From Qipengyuania vulgaris (GTDB lineage: Bacteria > Pseudomonadota > Alphaproteobacteria > Sphingomonadales > Sphingomonadaceae): a DNA stretch of 64,000 bases. The notes beneath the pieces were generated by a model, which worked only from the letters and a program-made list of their open reading frames with translations, had not been told where the DNA came from and made no database searches. Positions 28,901 through 38,304 of this stretch are shown here, one piece after another. Position 1 is the first letter of the stretch, and each line of letters opens with the position of its first letter. Made by a program: the position numbers and the translations under genes. The DNA is taken from the NCBI RefSeq assembly GCF_009827325.1, contig NZ_WTYC01000001.1, forward strand, positions 124,001-188,000, read 5' to 3'.

Positions 28901-30688
28901 ATGGCTTCCACTGCCCTCCCCCAGGTTTTCGGCGTCTCGCAATCCCTCACTGGCCGCGCGTGGCGCTGGCGCGGAGGGAACATGGACCTCGGCCAGGGTC
29001 ATCTGGCCGATGGCGAGGCGATCGTGCGGCAAATCCTGCTCGCGCGCGGGGTCGCGGCGGAAGACTTGCAACGACACCTTTCGCCGACTCTTAGGGATTT
29101 CCTGCCGGATCCGTCCGAATTCAAGGATATGGAGATTGCCGCCGATCGCATCGCCCAGGCGGTGCTGAGCGGCGAACGCATTACCATCTACGGCGATTAT
29201 GACGTTGACGGTGCAACCAGTTCCGCCCTGCTGATCCGCCTGCTGCGTGATCTGGGCGTCGAAGCTGGCTATTACATACCGGACCGTCTGCTAGAAGGAT
29301 ATGGGCCGTCAGGAGAAGCGCTGGTCAAGCTTGCCGAAGCCGGCTCGAGCCTGATCGTGACGGTCGACTGCGGGGCCATGGCGCATGAAGCTCTTGCCAT
29401 GGCGAGCGATGCGGGCGTCGATGTGATCGTGGTCGATCATCACAAATGTTCTCCCGATCTGCCGCGCGCCGCCGCGCTGGTGAACCCTAACCGTCTGGAC
29501 GAGAACGACCTTGCGGCGGCGCACGGCCATTTGGCGGCGGTCGGCGTAGCCTTCCTGCTCGCTATTGCACTGGTGCGTACACTTCGCGCCCAAGGCTTTT
29601 TCGAGGATCGCAAGGAACCGGATCTGTTCGCCCTGCTCGATGTCGTGGCGCTGGGCACTGTGGCCGATGTCGCAGCGCTCCATGGCCTGAACCGGGCGTT
29701 CGTGGCGCAGGGGCTGAAGGTCATGGCACGGCGCGACAATATCGGCATGTCCGCGCTGATCGACGCCAGCCGGCTTAAACGCGTGCCTGCCTGTTCGGAT
29801 CTTGGTTTCGCGCTGGGACCGCGCATCAATGCCGGTGGCCGCGTGGGAGAGTCCACGCTGGGCGTCCGCTTGCTGACCACCTTGGACCCGGAGGAAGCAC
29901 GAAGCATTGCCGCGCAGCTTTCGGCTCTCAATGACGAGCGGCGCGCGATTGAGGCCGAGGTGCAACAGGCGGCAGAAGAGCAACTTGCAGGACAGCACAA
30001 TCGCGCCGTGCACGTGGTTGCCGCGCGCGGATGGCATCCGGGCGTCATCGGTATCGTAGCGGGGCGGATCAAGGAAAAGACCGGCAAACCTTCGCTGGTC
30101 ATCGCGCTCGACGGGGAAACCGGGGAAGGCAAGGGATCGGGACGTTCGATTTCCGGCGTGGATCTGGGTGCGGCCATCATCAGGGCACGCGAAGAAGGTC
30201 TGCTCGCCAAGGGCGGAGGTCACGCCATGGCAGCCGGACTGACTGTTCTGGAAGACAAGCTCGATGCCTTTGCCGACTGGATCAACGACCATCTCGAGGC
30301 GGCAGTTTCGCGTGCGGGCGAGAATAGCGAAATGCTGCTCGACCTTGCCGTTGCCCCCGGCGGACTAACACCGGAACTCGTGGAGGCGCTGGACGGCGGC
30401 GGCCCCTATGGCGTCGGATGGCCGGGACCCCGCGTGGCAGTCGGTCCGGTTAGACTGGTCAAGTGCGACATTGTCGGAACGGACCATGTTCGCCTGATCG
30501 CCAGCGGTGACGACGGCAAGAGCTTCAAGGGCATCGCCTTTCGTGCAGCTGAGAGCGATATGGGCCAGGCACTGCTCCACGCCTCGCGCGGGCGGAGGCT
30601 TTGGCTGGCTGGCCGCGTCAAGATCGACGACTGGGGAAGCCGCCCCCAGGCGGAACTGCATTTGGAGGATGCGGCGTTCGCCGATTGA
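28901..30688 (+). CDS. recJ: Single-stranded-DNA-specific exonuclease RecJ
   Basis: RecJ degrades single-stranded DNA 5' to 3' in recombination and repair. The 595-aa protein starts with the family-specific FGVSQSLTGRAWRWRG. It has GDYDVDGATSS with Asp99-Asp103, the DHH motif at residues 179-181, a late GPRINAGGRVGES, and the DHHA1 segment GGGHAMAAG. GGAGG precedes the ATG. The gene is followed by two tRNA-Glu genes on the same strand. Confidence 0.96.
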   Translation: MASTALPQVFGVSQSLTGRAWRWRGGNMDLGQGHLADGEAIVRQILLARGVAAEDLQRHLSPTLRDFLPDPSEFKDMEIAADRIAQAVLSGERITIYGDYDVDGATSSALLIRLLRDLGVEAGYYIPDRLLEGYGPSGEALVKLAEAGSSLIVTVDCGAMAHEALAMASDAGVDVIVVDHHKCSPDLPRAAALVNPNRLDENDLAAAHGHLAAVGVAFLLAIALVRTLRAQGFFEDRKEPDLFALLDVVALGTVADVAALHGLNRAFVAQGLKVMARRDNIGMSALIDASRLKRVPACSDLGFALGPRINAGGRVGESTLGVRLLTTLDPEEARSIAAQLSALNDERRAIEAEVQQAAEEQLAGQHNRAVHVVAARGWHPGVIGIVAGRIKEKTGKPSLVIALDGETGEGKGSGRSISGVDLGAAIIRAREEGLLAKGGGHAMAAGLTVLEDKLDAFADWINDHLEAAVSRAGENSEMLLDLAVAPGGLTPELVEALDGGGPYGVGWPGPRVAVGPVRLVKCDIVGTDHVRLIASGDDGKSFKGIAFRAAESDMGQALLHASRGRRLWLAGRVKIDDWGSRPQAELHLEDAAFAD

Positions 30689-30771
30689 TCGCAAATCGCC
30701 CGATTGAGGGTTGACGGTTTTTTCCCTCCCGCCTAAGTGCGCCGCCACGCCACCGACCCGGTAACGGGACT

Positions 30772-30846
30772 GGCCCCTTCGTCTAGCGGTTAGGACGCGG
30801 CCCTTTCACGGCTGAAACACGGGTTCGATTCCCGTAGGGGTCACCA
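30772..30846 (+). tRNA. tRNA-Glu (anticodon TTC), copy 1
   Basis: The sequence folds into a full cloverleaf: acceptor stem GGCCCCT/AGGGGTC, D arm, anticodon loop CTTTCAC with anticodon TTC, a T arm with loop TTCGATT, and an encoded CCA end (30844-30846). It reads GAA/GAG codons as glutamate. It is 84 bases past recJ. Confidence 0.97.
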
Positions 30847-30893
30847 TCGGTGGCGTTATTGCATCTGCAATCTGCACCAAGTGCCACGCCTGT

Positions 30894-30968
30894 GGCCCCT
30901 TCGTCTAGCGGTTAGGACGCGGCCCTTTCACGGCTGAAACACGGGTTCGATTCCCGTAGGGGTCACCA
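30894..30968 (+). tRNA. tRNA-Glu (anticodon TTC), copy 2
   Basis: This is identical over 75 bases to the copy at 30772-30846, including the encoded CCA. A 47-base spacer separates them, and its sequence is unrelated to the flanks, so the duplication covers essentially the tRNA only. Confidence 0.97.
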
Positions 30969-31036
30969 TCTCCTTGATGACAAATCGACAGTCGCACTAG
31001 CGCGCCGGGCCCGGCCTCGCTAAGCGCGAGCACGCT

Positions 31037-32206
31037 ATGAGCGAAAGCCCCTTTCCCTGGTCCGGTTTTGCGCTGGCTCTCGCAACGGCAGTTGGCCTCA
31101 TTGCGCTTGGCCTTCCACCACTACCGATCCTCCTCATGCTGCTCGTCTGGGCGGGTTCACTCTGGCTTGTCGGTTCGACCCCGCCCCCGCCTGCGCCAGC
31201 AAATGGTAATGGCGGTATTTCGCGCGACATGATGGGCGATCTCGTCGAGCATTCCGAGACCCCTGTGATCGTAACGGAGGCTGGCCGCGTGATCATCGCC
31301 AACCTCGCCTCGCGGCGCCTTCTGGGTTCACATATTCTCGGACAGGACGTGCGCATGGCGCTCCGCCAGCCCGAAGCTGTCAGCCTGCTCGAAAGCGGCG
31401 AAGACGGAGCAGCAGTGGTCCGCGGGCTCGCCCGGCGAAAGGACATCTGGCGGATCAACAGGAAAAACCTGGATGGCGGGCTTTCCATTGTCGAGTTCGT
31501 GAACAAGACGGCGGAGGCGGACATCAGCCGCGCGCACACCGATTTCGTGGCCAATGCCAGCCACGAGTTGCGCACACCGCTCGCCTCGATCCTCGGCTAT
31601 GTCGAAACGCTGCGCGAGGATGTTGAAAATTTCGATCCGAAGATCGGCGACAAGTTCCTGGCCACCATCCAGCGCGAAGGGCGCCGCCTGCAGGATCTTG
31701 TCAGCGACCTCATGTCGCTCTCTCGTATCGAGGCGGAAAAGCACGACCTGCCAAGCGATACCATCGATTTCGGCAGGCTGGTGGAACGTGCAGCACGCGA
31801 TGCCGCCGGCGATCGCGCCGAAAGGCTCGACATCGAGGCTCATGGCGACTTCCGCGTTTGCGGTGATGAACAGCAGTTAGAGCAGCTCGTGCGCAACCTC
31901 GTCGACAACGGACTCAAATATGGTGACGAGGACAAACTTGTGACCATCCGCCTCCAGCCGCAGGGCGACAAGCGCGTGGTGCTATCTGTCCAGGATCGCG
32001 GCGACGGGATCGCCCCCGAGCACCTGCCCCACCTGACGCGTCGCTTTTATCGAACTGATCCCGGCCGGAGCCGCGCATCCGGAGGTACGGGTCTCGGACT
32101 CGCCATCGTGAAGCACATCGTCGAGCGCCACCGCGGCAAGCTCGCGGTCGAAAGTACTCTTGGGGAGGGTACGCGGGTCAAGGTCACTCTTCCGCTGGAT
32201 CTTTGA
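31037..32206 (+). CDS. phoR: Phosphate regulon sensor histidine kinase
   Basis: The 389-aa membrane kinase has two N-terminal hydrophobic segments (about residues 8-50), a PAS-like region (about 65-145), and a HisKA domain with DFVANASHELRTPLASILGY containing the phosphorylated His. The HATPase domain has LVDNGLKYGDE, DRGDGIAPEHL and GGTGLGLAIVKHIVERH. This is the PhoR arrangement. It phosphorylates PhoB when phosphate is scarce. It is the first gene of a locus running phoR-porin-pstSCAB-phoU-phoB, so sensor and regulator genes are at opposite ends. I see no Pho box in the 68 bases before it. Confidence 0.93.
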   Translation: MSESPFPWSGFALALATAVGLIALGLPPLPILLMLLVWAGSLWLVGSTPPPPAPANGNGGISRDMMGDLVEHSETPVIVTEAGRVIIANLASRRLLGSHILGQDVRMALRQPEAVSLLESGEDGAAVVRGLARRKDIWRINRKNLDGGLSIVEFVNKTAEADISRAHTDFVANASHELRTPLASILGYVETLREDVENFDPKIGDKFLATIQREGRRLQDLVSDLMSLSRIEAEKHDLPSDTIDFGRLVERAARDAAGDRAERLDIEAHGDFRVCGDEQQLEQLVRNLVDNGLKYGDEDKLVTIRLQPQGDKRVVLSVQDRGDGIAPEHLPHLTRRFYRTDPGRSRASGGTGLGLAIVKHIVERHRGKLAVESTLGEGTRVKVTLPLDL

Positions 32207-32275
32207 GTCGGCAAGATCGAGGATATGCATGGCTGCGTCCGGGGCGCTTTCAGCCGCCACGATGCCGCACGGGTT

Positions 32276-32304
32276 GTGTCATAAAGACGTAATAGAGCGG
32301 TCAT
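32276..32304 (+). promoter_or_regulatory. Pho-box-like triple half-site upstream of the porin
   Basis: Three seven-base half-sites are spaced exactly 11 bases apart: GTGTCAT (32276), ACGTAAT (32287) and CGGTCAT (32298). This matches the spacing of PhoB half-sites (seven bases plus four). It lies about 40-70 bases before the porin ATG. The same pattern occurs before pstS. Confidence 0.6.
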
Positions 32305-32345
32305 AGATGCGACGCCGGATCGTAACCTTGTAAGAGATTCGTAAC

Positions 32346-33686
32346 ATGAATACCGCTTTCCGGCTTTCAGTCGTCGCGACGGCATTGAGTTGCACCGTCG
32401 CCACTCCGGTCTTTGCTCAGGATACCCACGCATCCACCGAGGAAGAGCTGGCGACCATGCGCTCGCAACTGCGCACACTGGTTACTCGCATCGATCAGCT
32501 CGAAAACGAGCTCGCGGAAACCAAAGCCGCAAATGGCGCTGTGATCGCCGCCAATGCGCAAAGCGCCGCGCCTACTGCCGACCCCGCGCCGCCAGGGGAA
32601 CTCACTGATTCCGACGGCTGGAGTTTTAAGCCTCGCGGTCGGCTGATGTTCGACGCAGGTACGATAAGCGCACCCGAAACGACCGGCGCCGACGATGGCT
32701 TCGGTAATGAGGTCCGCCGCGCCCGCCTCGGCGCTTCGGGCGACATTCCCGGCGGCTTTGGATACAAGTTCGAACTCGACTTTGCCGGGAATGAAGTCGA
32801 GGCGGCCGATGCTTACCTTTCCTATGCTGATGGACCGCTTGAAGTGATCGTCGGTCATCACAACAATTTCCAGTCGCTCGAAGAACTGACCAGCTCGCTC
32901 CATACGAGTTTCATCGAACGCGCGGCTTTTACCGATGCCTTCGGCTTCGAGCGGCGCATCGGTATTTCGGGCAGCTATGAGTCGGGGATCGTCCGTGCAC
33001 AGGCTGGTGTCTTCACGGACAATTTCGACGATACGGGCACAGACAATCGCAGCATCGACGGCAGGTTGGTGCTCATGCCGGAAATGGGCGAGGCTCAACT
33101 CCATTTCGGCGGATCGCTTCATTACAATAAATTCGGTGAAGACGACGCAAGTGCCCGCTATCGCCAGCGTCCGCTGGTGCACTTCGCCTCCACCCGGTTC
33201 GTCGACTCCGGCGATCTTGGTGCAGAAAGCGAATTTGGCTTGGGCATGGAAGCCGCTGCGATCAGCGGACCTTTCCATGCCGCTGCCGAAGGCTTCTGGC
33301 AGAATGTGGATATGCCGATTGCGGCCAACCCGACATTCTTCGGTGGCTATGCCGAAGTGGGCTATTTCCTGACCAATGGCGATACACGAGGTTACAAAGG
33401 CGGAAAGTTCGATCGCACCAAACCGGTCAACCCGGTTGGCGAAGGCGGCTTGGGTTCGCTGCAGGTAAACCTTCGTTACGACCACCTCGATCTCAGCGAT
33501 GCAGGAATAATCGGAGGTGTGCAGAACGGTTACCAGGCATCTTTGGTTTGGAAGCCAACCGACTACACTCTTTTCAGTCTGAACTATGGCCGGATGGACT
33601 ACGAGGATGCTGTACTGCCAACTGCGGAGGGCGACACGAATTATGGTGTCGATGTCGTTGGCGTGCGCGCGCAGGTCGATTTCTAA
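32346..33686 (+). CDS. Phosphate-selective-type outer-membrane porin (OprP/OprO family)
   Basis: The 446-aa protein has a signal peptide (cleavage near PVFAQD), a coiled-coil segment (about residues 35-65, STEEELATMRSQLRTL and on), then a C-terminal barrel with RGRLMFDAGT and repeated alternating strands, ending VDF. The family includes the anion- and phosphate-selective OprP of Pseudomonas. Its position between phoR and pstSCAB and the Pho-box-like site upstream support a role in phosphate or organophosphate uptake across the outer membrane. Selectivity itself is inferred from context. Confidence 0.85.
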   Translation: MNTAFRLSVVATALSCTVATPVFAQDTHASTEEELATMRSQLRTLVTRIDQLENELAETKAANGAVIAANAQSAAPTADPAPPGELTDSDGWSFKPRGRLMFDAGTISAPETTGADDGFGNEVRRARLGASGDIPGGFGYKFELDFAGNEVEAADAYLSYADGPLEVIVGHHNNFQSLEELTSSLHTSFIERAAFTDAFGFERRIGISGSYESGIVRAQAGVFTDNFDDTGTDNRSIDGRLVLMPEMGEAQLHFGGSLHYNKFGEDDASARYRQRPLVHFASTRFVDSGDLGAESEFGLGMEAAAISGPFHAAAEGFWQNVDMPIAANPTFFGGYAEVGYFLTNGDTRGYKGGKFDRTKPVNPVGEGGLGSLQVNLRYDHLDLSDAGIIGGVQNGYQASLVWKPTDYTLFSLNYGRMDYEDAVLPTAEGDTNYGVDVVGVRAQVDF

Positions 33687-33733
33687 CTGCAATGTCGCTA
33701 AGGGCACTGCGGATTCGCGGTGCCACGAAACGA

Positions 33734-33762
33734 AAGTCACACTCTTGTCGTCAACACGTAAC
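33734..33762 (+). promoter_or_regulatory. Pho-box-like triple half-site upstream of pstS
   Basis: The half-sites AAGTCAC (33734), TTGTCGT (33745) and ACGTAAC (33756) are 11 bases apart, as upstream of the porin. The last half-site matches the porin's middle one in six of seven bases. It ends 48 bases before the pstS ATG. Confidence 0.55.
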
Positions 33763-33810
33763 AATTTCGCGCTTCTGCGCGGCTAGTGGACATCTAAGGG
33801 GTACCAACCA

Positions 33811-34860
33811 ATGACCAAGACCATCAAATTCGCTTTTGTCGCGGCTTCGGCCCTGGCGCTTGCAGCATGCGGCGGCAATAGCGCTGGCGGCGGCGCTTCG
33901 CGTGACCAGATCAAGGCAGTCGGTTCTTCAACCGTCTATCCTTTTGCCAAAGCGGTTTCGGAAACCTTCACCCGCTCGAACCCTGAGTTCAAGTCGCCGA
34001 TCATCGAATCGACGGGTACCGGCGGCGGCATCAAGTTGTTCTGCCAGGGTATCGGCGCGGCCACACCGGACATCGCCAATGCATCGCGCCGGATGAAGCC
34101 AGCCGAGTTCGAGAGCTGCCAGCAGAATGGCGTAACCGACATCATCGAAATCCAGGTTGGACTCGACGGTATTGCCCTGGCTTCGGCGCAGGGCGGCATT
34201 CAGATGAACCTGACGCCGAAAATGGTCTACGAGGCGCTGGCTGCTTCGCCTTATGGCGGTGAACAAACCAACCAGACCTGGTCCGACGTCGATCCCTCGC
34301 TCCCGAATGTGGAAATCCTCGTTTACGGTCCGCCGAGCACTTCCGGTACGCGTGACGCGCTCAAGGAACTCATCCTCGAGATTGGTTGCGATACGAACCC
34401 CGAAATGGAAGCACTCAAGGAAAGCGACGAAGATCGCCATGCACAGCTGTGCACCGAAGTTCGCAGCGATGGAAAATACGTCGATCAGGGCGAGCAGGAC
34501 AATCTGATTGTCCAGAAGATCGAAGGTAATCCCAATGCCGTGGGGATTTTCGGCTACTCCTACCTTGAGGAAAACGCCGACAAAGTGCAGGGCCTCAACA
34601 TGAACGGTGTTGCCCCGACCTACGAAAATATCGCAAACTTCGAATATCCGGGGGCGCGCCCGCTTTATATCTACGTAAAGAAGGCGCACCTCGATGCCAT
34701 CCAGGGCCTCGAGGAATTTCTCGCCCAATGGACGACAATGTGGGGCCGGGACGGTCAGCTCGCACAAATCGGCCTCGTCGCAAATCCCGAAGACGTGATG
34801 GCCCGATCAATGTCGGCTGCCACGAACTTCGACACCCTCGACGGCGCGGAACTCAACTAA
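33811..34860 (+). CDS. pstS: Phosphate ABC transporter substrate-binding lipoprotein
   Basis: The 349-aa protein carries a lipobox LALAACGG with Cys20, so it is anchored as a lipoprotein. The phosphate-binding regions are KAVGSSTVYPFAKAVSE, ESTGTGGGIKLFCQG and a late PSTSGTRDAL, the Ser/Thr/Gly loops typical of PstS. It delivers phosphate to PstC/PstA. RBS AAGGGGT lies upstream. Its length and DGELAEN-like tail match alphaproteobacterial PstS. The upstream Pho-box-like site implies PhoB control. Confidence 0.94.
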   Translation: MTKTIKFAFVAASALALAACGGNSAGGGASRDQIKAVGSSTVYPFAKAVSETFTRSNPEFKSPIIESTGTGGGIKLFCQGIGAATPDIANASRRMKPAEFESCQQNGVTDIIEIQVGLDGIALASAQGGIQMNLTPKMVYEALAASPYGGEQTNQTWSDVDPSLPNVEILVYGPPSTSGTRDALKELILEIGCDTNPEMEALKESDEDRHAQLCTEVRSDGKYVDQGEQDNLIVQKIEGNPNAVGIFGYSYLEENADKVQGLNMNGVAPTYENIANFEYPGARPLYIYVKKAHLDAIQGLEEFLAQWTTMWGRDGQLAQIGLVANPEDVMARSMSAATNFDTLDGAELN

Positions 34861-34878
34861 AGGCTGTATGTAAGCACG

Positions 34879-36264
34879 ATGTCGCTGACCCTCCTGCTCC
34901 TCCTGGCCCTTGGGCTCGGGCTCGCCGGATGGTTGGCGGCTCGTGCACGCGCATGGTCGTTCCGGCGTGCCAGCCCCGACGGGCGGCTGGCCAGCCTTCC
35001 CAGCTATCACGCTTGGTATGTGGCGCTCTGGATAATCCTGCCCGTACTGATTTTCGTCGCAATCTGGAGCGCGATCGCACCGGGTCTGATCACCCAATCG
35101 GTTCTTGCCGCGCCAGCAGCAGACCAGCTCCCCGCTTTCGGCTTCCAGCGCCAGACCATCCTCAATGAAGCGCGTGCCGTCGCAACCGGCGCAGCTCAGG
35201 GCGTCTTCAATCCACTCGCGCGCGAATTCGTGGAGCCCTATCGGGAGGCGATAAGCCGCTACAACTGGATCGGCGTCATCGTCACGCTGGCGATCGCTTT
35301 TCTTGGCGGTGTCTACGCTTTCCTCCGCCTCAAACCCGATTTCGCCGCCCGCAACCGCGTGGAGAAGATCGTTATGGCGATTCTGCTCGGAGCATCGCTG
35401 GTCGCCATCCTGACCACGCTGGGAATTTTCGTCAGTCTCGTATTCGAAACCATTCGCTTCTTCGGCATGGTAAACCCGATCGATTTCCTCTTCGGGCTCC
35501 ATTGGGGACCCGACCCCATGTCCAGTGCAGATAATCCGGATCCGAGCCGCTATGGTGCAATTCCGCTGTTCTGGGGCACTTTGTTCATTGGAGCGATCAT
35601 AGCCATGATCGTGGCCATTCCGCTCGGGCTCATGAGCGCGATATATCTTACCCAATACGCCAAACCTGCAGTCCGCGCGTGGGTGAAACCGGCGCTGGAA
35701 ATCCTCGCCGGCGTACCGACGGTGGTCTATGGCTATTTTGCAGCCCTGACCATTGCCCCCGCCATTCGCGATTTTGCCATCTCGCTCGGCGCTTCGAGCG
35801 CTTCGAGCGAAAGCGCGCTTGCGGCAGGTCTAGTCATGGGTGTGATGATTATTCCTTTTGTCAGTTCGATGGCTGACGATAGCATTGCTGCCGTCCCACA
35901 GACGATGCGCGATGGCAGTCTGGCCATGGGCGCCACCACCAACGAAACCATCCGCCGCGTGCTCGTACCCGCTGCATTGCCTGGTATCGTCGCCGGCGTG
36001 ATGCTGGCGATCAGCCGCGCAATCGGGGAAACCATGATCGTCGTCATGGCGGCCTCGACGGCAGCGAACCTTAGCGCCAACCCGCTCGACTCCATGACCA
36101 CGGTGACGGTTCAAATCGTTGCCATGCTGACGGGCGAAGGCAGCTTCGACCACCCGGCGACGCTGAGCGCATTCGCGCTGGGATTCGTGCTCTTTCTCGT
36201 CACCCTCGGGCTGAATTTCATCGCCTTGCGCGTCGTAAAGAGGTTCCGCGAAGCTTATGAGTGA
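34879..36264 (+). CDS. pstC: Phosphate ABC transporter permease PstC
   Basis: The 461-aa membrane protein is longer than the E. coli form because of an extended N-terminal part with extra helices (residues 1-170). The transporter core follows, with a large hydrophilic segment FGLHWGPDPM, and ends with the permease EAA-type loop APQTMRDGSLAMGATTNETIRRVLVPAALPGIVAG. The start is 18 bases after pstS; the ATG overlaps nothing upstream, and the stop overlaps pstA by eight bases. It pairs with PstA to form the membrane channel. Confidence 0.94.
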   Translation: MSLTLLLLLALGLGLAGWLAARARAWSFRRASPDGRLASLPSYHAWYVALWIILPVLIFVAIWSAIAPGLITQSVLAAPAADQLPAFGFQRQTILNEARAVATGAAQGVFNPLAREFVEPYREAISRYNWIGVIVTLAIAFLGGVYAFLRLKPDFAARNRVEKIVMAILLGASLVAILTTLGIFVSLVFETIRFFGMVNPIDFLFGLHWGPDPMSSADNPDPSRYGAIPLFWGTLFIGAIIAMIVAIPLGLMSAIYLTQYAKPAVRAWVKPALEILAGVPTVVYGYFAALTIAPAIRDFAISLGASSASSESALAAGLVMGVMIIPFVSSMADDSIAAVPQTMRDGSLAMGATTNETIRRVLVPAALPGIVAGVMLAISRAIGETMIVVMAASTAANLSANPLDSMTTVTVQIVAMLTGEGSFDHPATLSAFALGFVLFLVTLGLNFIALRVVKRFREAYE

Positions 36265-37507
36265 GCAGATCGCCCCCACGCGTACGCCCGTATTCGAAGC
36301 GCGGCTGAAAAAGCGGTACGCCGCCGAAAAGCGCTTCAGGTCCATCGGCCTTGCGGCCATCGTCTTCTCGATCGCGGTGCTCGTCTATCTTCTCGGAACG
36401 ATGACGATAAACGGAATTGGCGGCTTACAGCGCGCCGAAGTATCGGTGCCGATCGACTTCACCCAAGCCGGAATCTCCGCCGATCCCGCTGTTATGGGTA
36501 CATCGGAAGCGACACAGTCGCTCGAGGCCCAGGGTCTGCCGCAGGTCGTGGAATATTTCGCCGACCAGGCGCTTGGCGAAGAGGGCGCTGCCCAAATCGG
36601 AGGGCAGGCCTGGCGCGATGTGGCGGCTGCGATTGCGGCCGATCCGGGCATTGTCGAACGGCAGGAAACCTTCTGGCTCCCCGCCAGTGCCAACCTTGCC
36701 TCGGGTTACGAGGGTGAAGGCTCGCCGGAGATGCAAGCTCTCGCCGACAGTCTTGCCGCAGAAGGCAAGCTTGAGAAGAATTTCGACGTAGGTTTTTTCA
36801 GCCGCGCCGACGCCACCAATCCGCAGCAAGTCGGCATCTGGGGCGCACTTAAGGGTTCAATCCTCACCATGATCGTGACGCTCGCGCTGGCTTTCCCGAT
36901 CGGGGTCCTCGCCGCCCTTTATCTGGAAGAATATGCGCCGAAGAACAGATGGACGGACCTGATCGAGCTTTCGATCAACAATCTGGCGGCAGTTCCTTCG
37001 ATCATTTTCGGTCTGCTTGGCCTGGCGGTGTTTCTCACGATCTTTCCGAACCTTCGCTCGGCCCCGCTGATCGGCGGTATGACTCTTGCCCTGATGACCA
37101 TGCCGGTAATCGTCATTGCCGGCCGCAACGCCATCAAGGCAGTCCCGCCGAGTATCCGCGACGGCGCACTTGCCGTCGGCGCGAGCCCCGTGCAGGTGGT
37201 GTTCCACCATGTCTTGCCGCTGGCCCTGCCCGGTATCCTGACCGGCACGATCATCGGCATGGCCCGGGCGCTTGGTGAAACCGCGCCTTTGCTGATGATC
37301 GGGATGCGTGCTTTCGTAGCCTCCCCGCCCGATAGCTTCACATCGCCTGCCACTGTCCTGCCGATGCAGATTTTCCTCTGGTCGGACGAGATCGACCGCG
37401 GTTTCGTGGAGCGCACGAGTGCTGCTATCATCGTCCTCTTGGTGTTCCTCCTCGTGATGAACGGCCTCGCAATCTACCTGCGCAACAAATTCGAGAAAAA
37501 ATGGTGA
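36257..37507 (+). CDS. pstA: Phosphate ABC transporter permease PstA
   Basis: The 416-aa protein also has an extended N-terminal domain (about residues 1-190, mostly periplasmic: [12 protein letters not shown] and on). Six membrane helices follow with [18 protein letters not shown] and the coupling loop [38 protein letters not shown]. It overlaps pstC by eight bases at its start and pstB by seven at its end. It forms the phosphate channel with PstC. Confidence 0.94.
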   Translation: MSEQIAPTRTPVFEARLKKRYAAEKRFRSIGLAAIVFSIAVLVYLLGTMTINGIGGLQRAEVSVPIDFTQAGISADPAVMGTSEATQSLEAQGLPQVVEYFADQALGEEGAAQIGGQAWRDVAAAIAADPGIVERQETFWLPASANLASGYEGEGSPEMQALADSLAAEGKLEKNFDVGFFSRADATNPQQVGIWGALKGSILTMIVTLALAFPIGVLAALYLEEYAPKNRWTDLIELSINNLAAVPSIIFGLLGLAVFLTIFPNLRSAPLIGGMTLALMTMPVIVIAGRNAIKAVPPSIRDGALAVGASPVQVVFHHVLPLALPGILTGTIIGMARALGETAPLLMIGMRAFVASPPDSFTSPATVLPMQIFLWSDEIDRGFVERTSAAIIVLLVFLLVMNGLAIYLRNKFEKKW

Positions 37508-38292
37508 CTGTAGTTCACGAAAACCTTGAGAACACCGACGCCAAGATGAGTGCGCGGGACGTGTCCGTATTCTACGGAGACAAGAAGGCGATCGATAATG
37601 TTTCGATTGATATCCCCACTCGTTACGTGACCGCCTTTATTGGCCCGTCCGGCTGTGGAAAATCAACATTCCTGCGCACTCTCAACAGAATGAACGACAC
37701 GATCCCCTCGGCGCGGGTAGAAGGCGAGATCACTCTTGATGACGAGGACATATATTCGCCCCGCCTCGACGTGGTGCAGCTGCGGGCCCGCGTGGGTATG
37801 GTTTTTCAAAAGCCCAACCCGTTTCCGAAGACGATCTATGAGAACGTAGCCTACGGCCCCAAGATTCACGGATTTGCGGAGGGCAAAGACGAACTCGATG
37901 CAGTGGTCGAAAAGTCGCTGCGCCGTGCGGGTCTGTGGGAAGAGGTCAAGGATCGGCTACAGGACAGCGGCACTGCACTCTCAGGCGGTCAGCAGCAGCG
38001 CCTGTGTATCGCGCGCGCTATTGCCGTCGATCCCGAAGTCATCCTGATGGACGAGCCCTGCTCTGCCCTCGATCCGATCGCCACGGCCAAGATCGAGGAA
38101 TTGATCGATGAACTGAATGGCCGTTATGCTATCGTGATCGTTACCCACTCGATGCAGCAGGCTGCACGTGTCAGCCAGAGAACGGCGTTCTTCCATCTGG
38201 GAAAGATGGTGGAATATGGGCGCACTTCTGACATATTCACAAACCCGATCGAGCAGCGGACCCAGGATTACATCACCGGACGCTATGGCTAA
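37501..38292 (+). CDS. pstB: Phosphate ABC transporter ATP-binding protein
   Basis: The 263-aa ATPase has Walker [10 protein letters not shown] (about residues 46-54), [10 protein letters not shown], the Q-loop region [23 protein letters not shown], signature [14 protein letters not shown], and Walker [15 protein letters not shown]. It is close to the E. coli PstB in length. The start overlaps pstA by seven bases (ATG 37501; a GTG at 37504 would also overlap). It energises PstC/PstA and, with PhoU, feeds the phosphate signal to PhoR. Confidence 0.96.
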   Translation: MVTVVHENLENTDAKMSARDVSVFYGDKKAIDNVSIDIPTRYVTAFIGPSGCGKSTFLRTLNRMNDTIPSARVEGEITLDDEDIYSPRLDVVQLRARVGMVFQKPNPFPKTIYENVAYGPKIHGFAEGKDELDAVVEKSLRRAGLWEEVKDRLQDSGTALSGGQQQRLCIARAIAVDPEVILMDEPCSALDPIATAKIEELIDELNGRYAIVIVTHSMQQAARVSQRTAFFHLGKMVEYGRTSDIFTNPIEQRTQDYITGRYG

Positions 38293-38304
38293 GGCTTTGA
38301 GACA

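Noticed and set aside
30772..30968. tRNA-Glu pair as an attachment site of an integrated element
   Set aside because: No integrase or mobile gene is nearby, and both copies are complete with normal core genes on each side.
30969..31036. TGTCGATTTGTCAT-like sequence on the minus strand before phoR as a Pho box
   Set aside because: The half-sites are 8 rather than 11 bases apart and point away from phoR.
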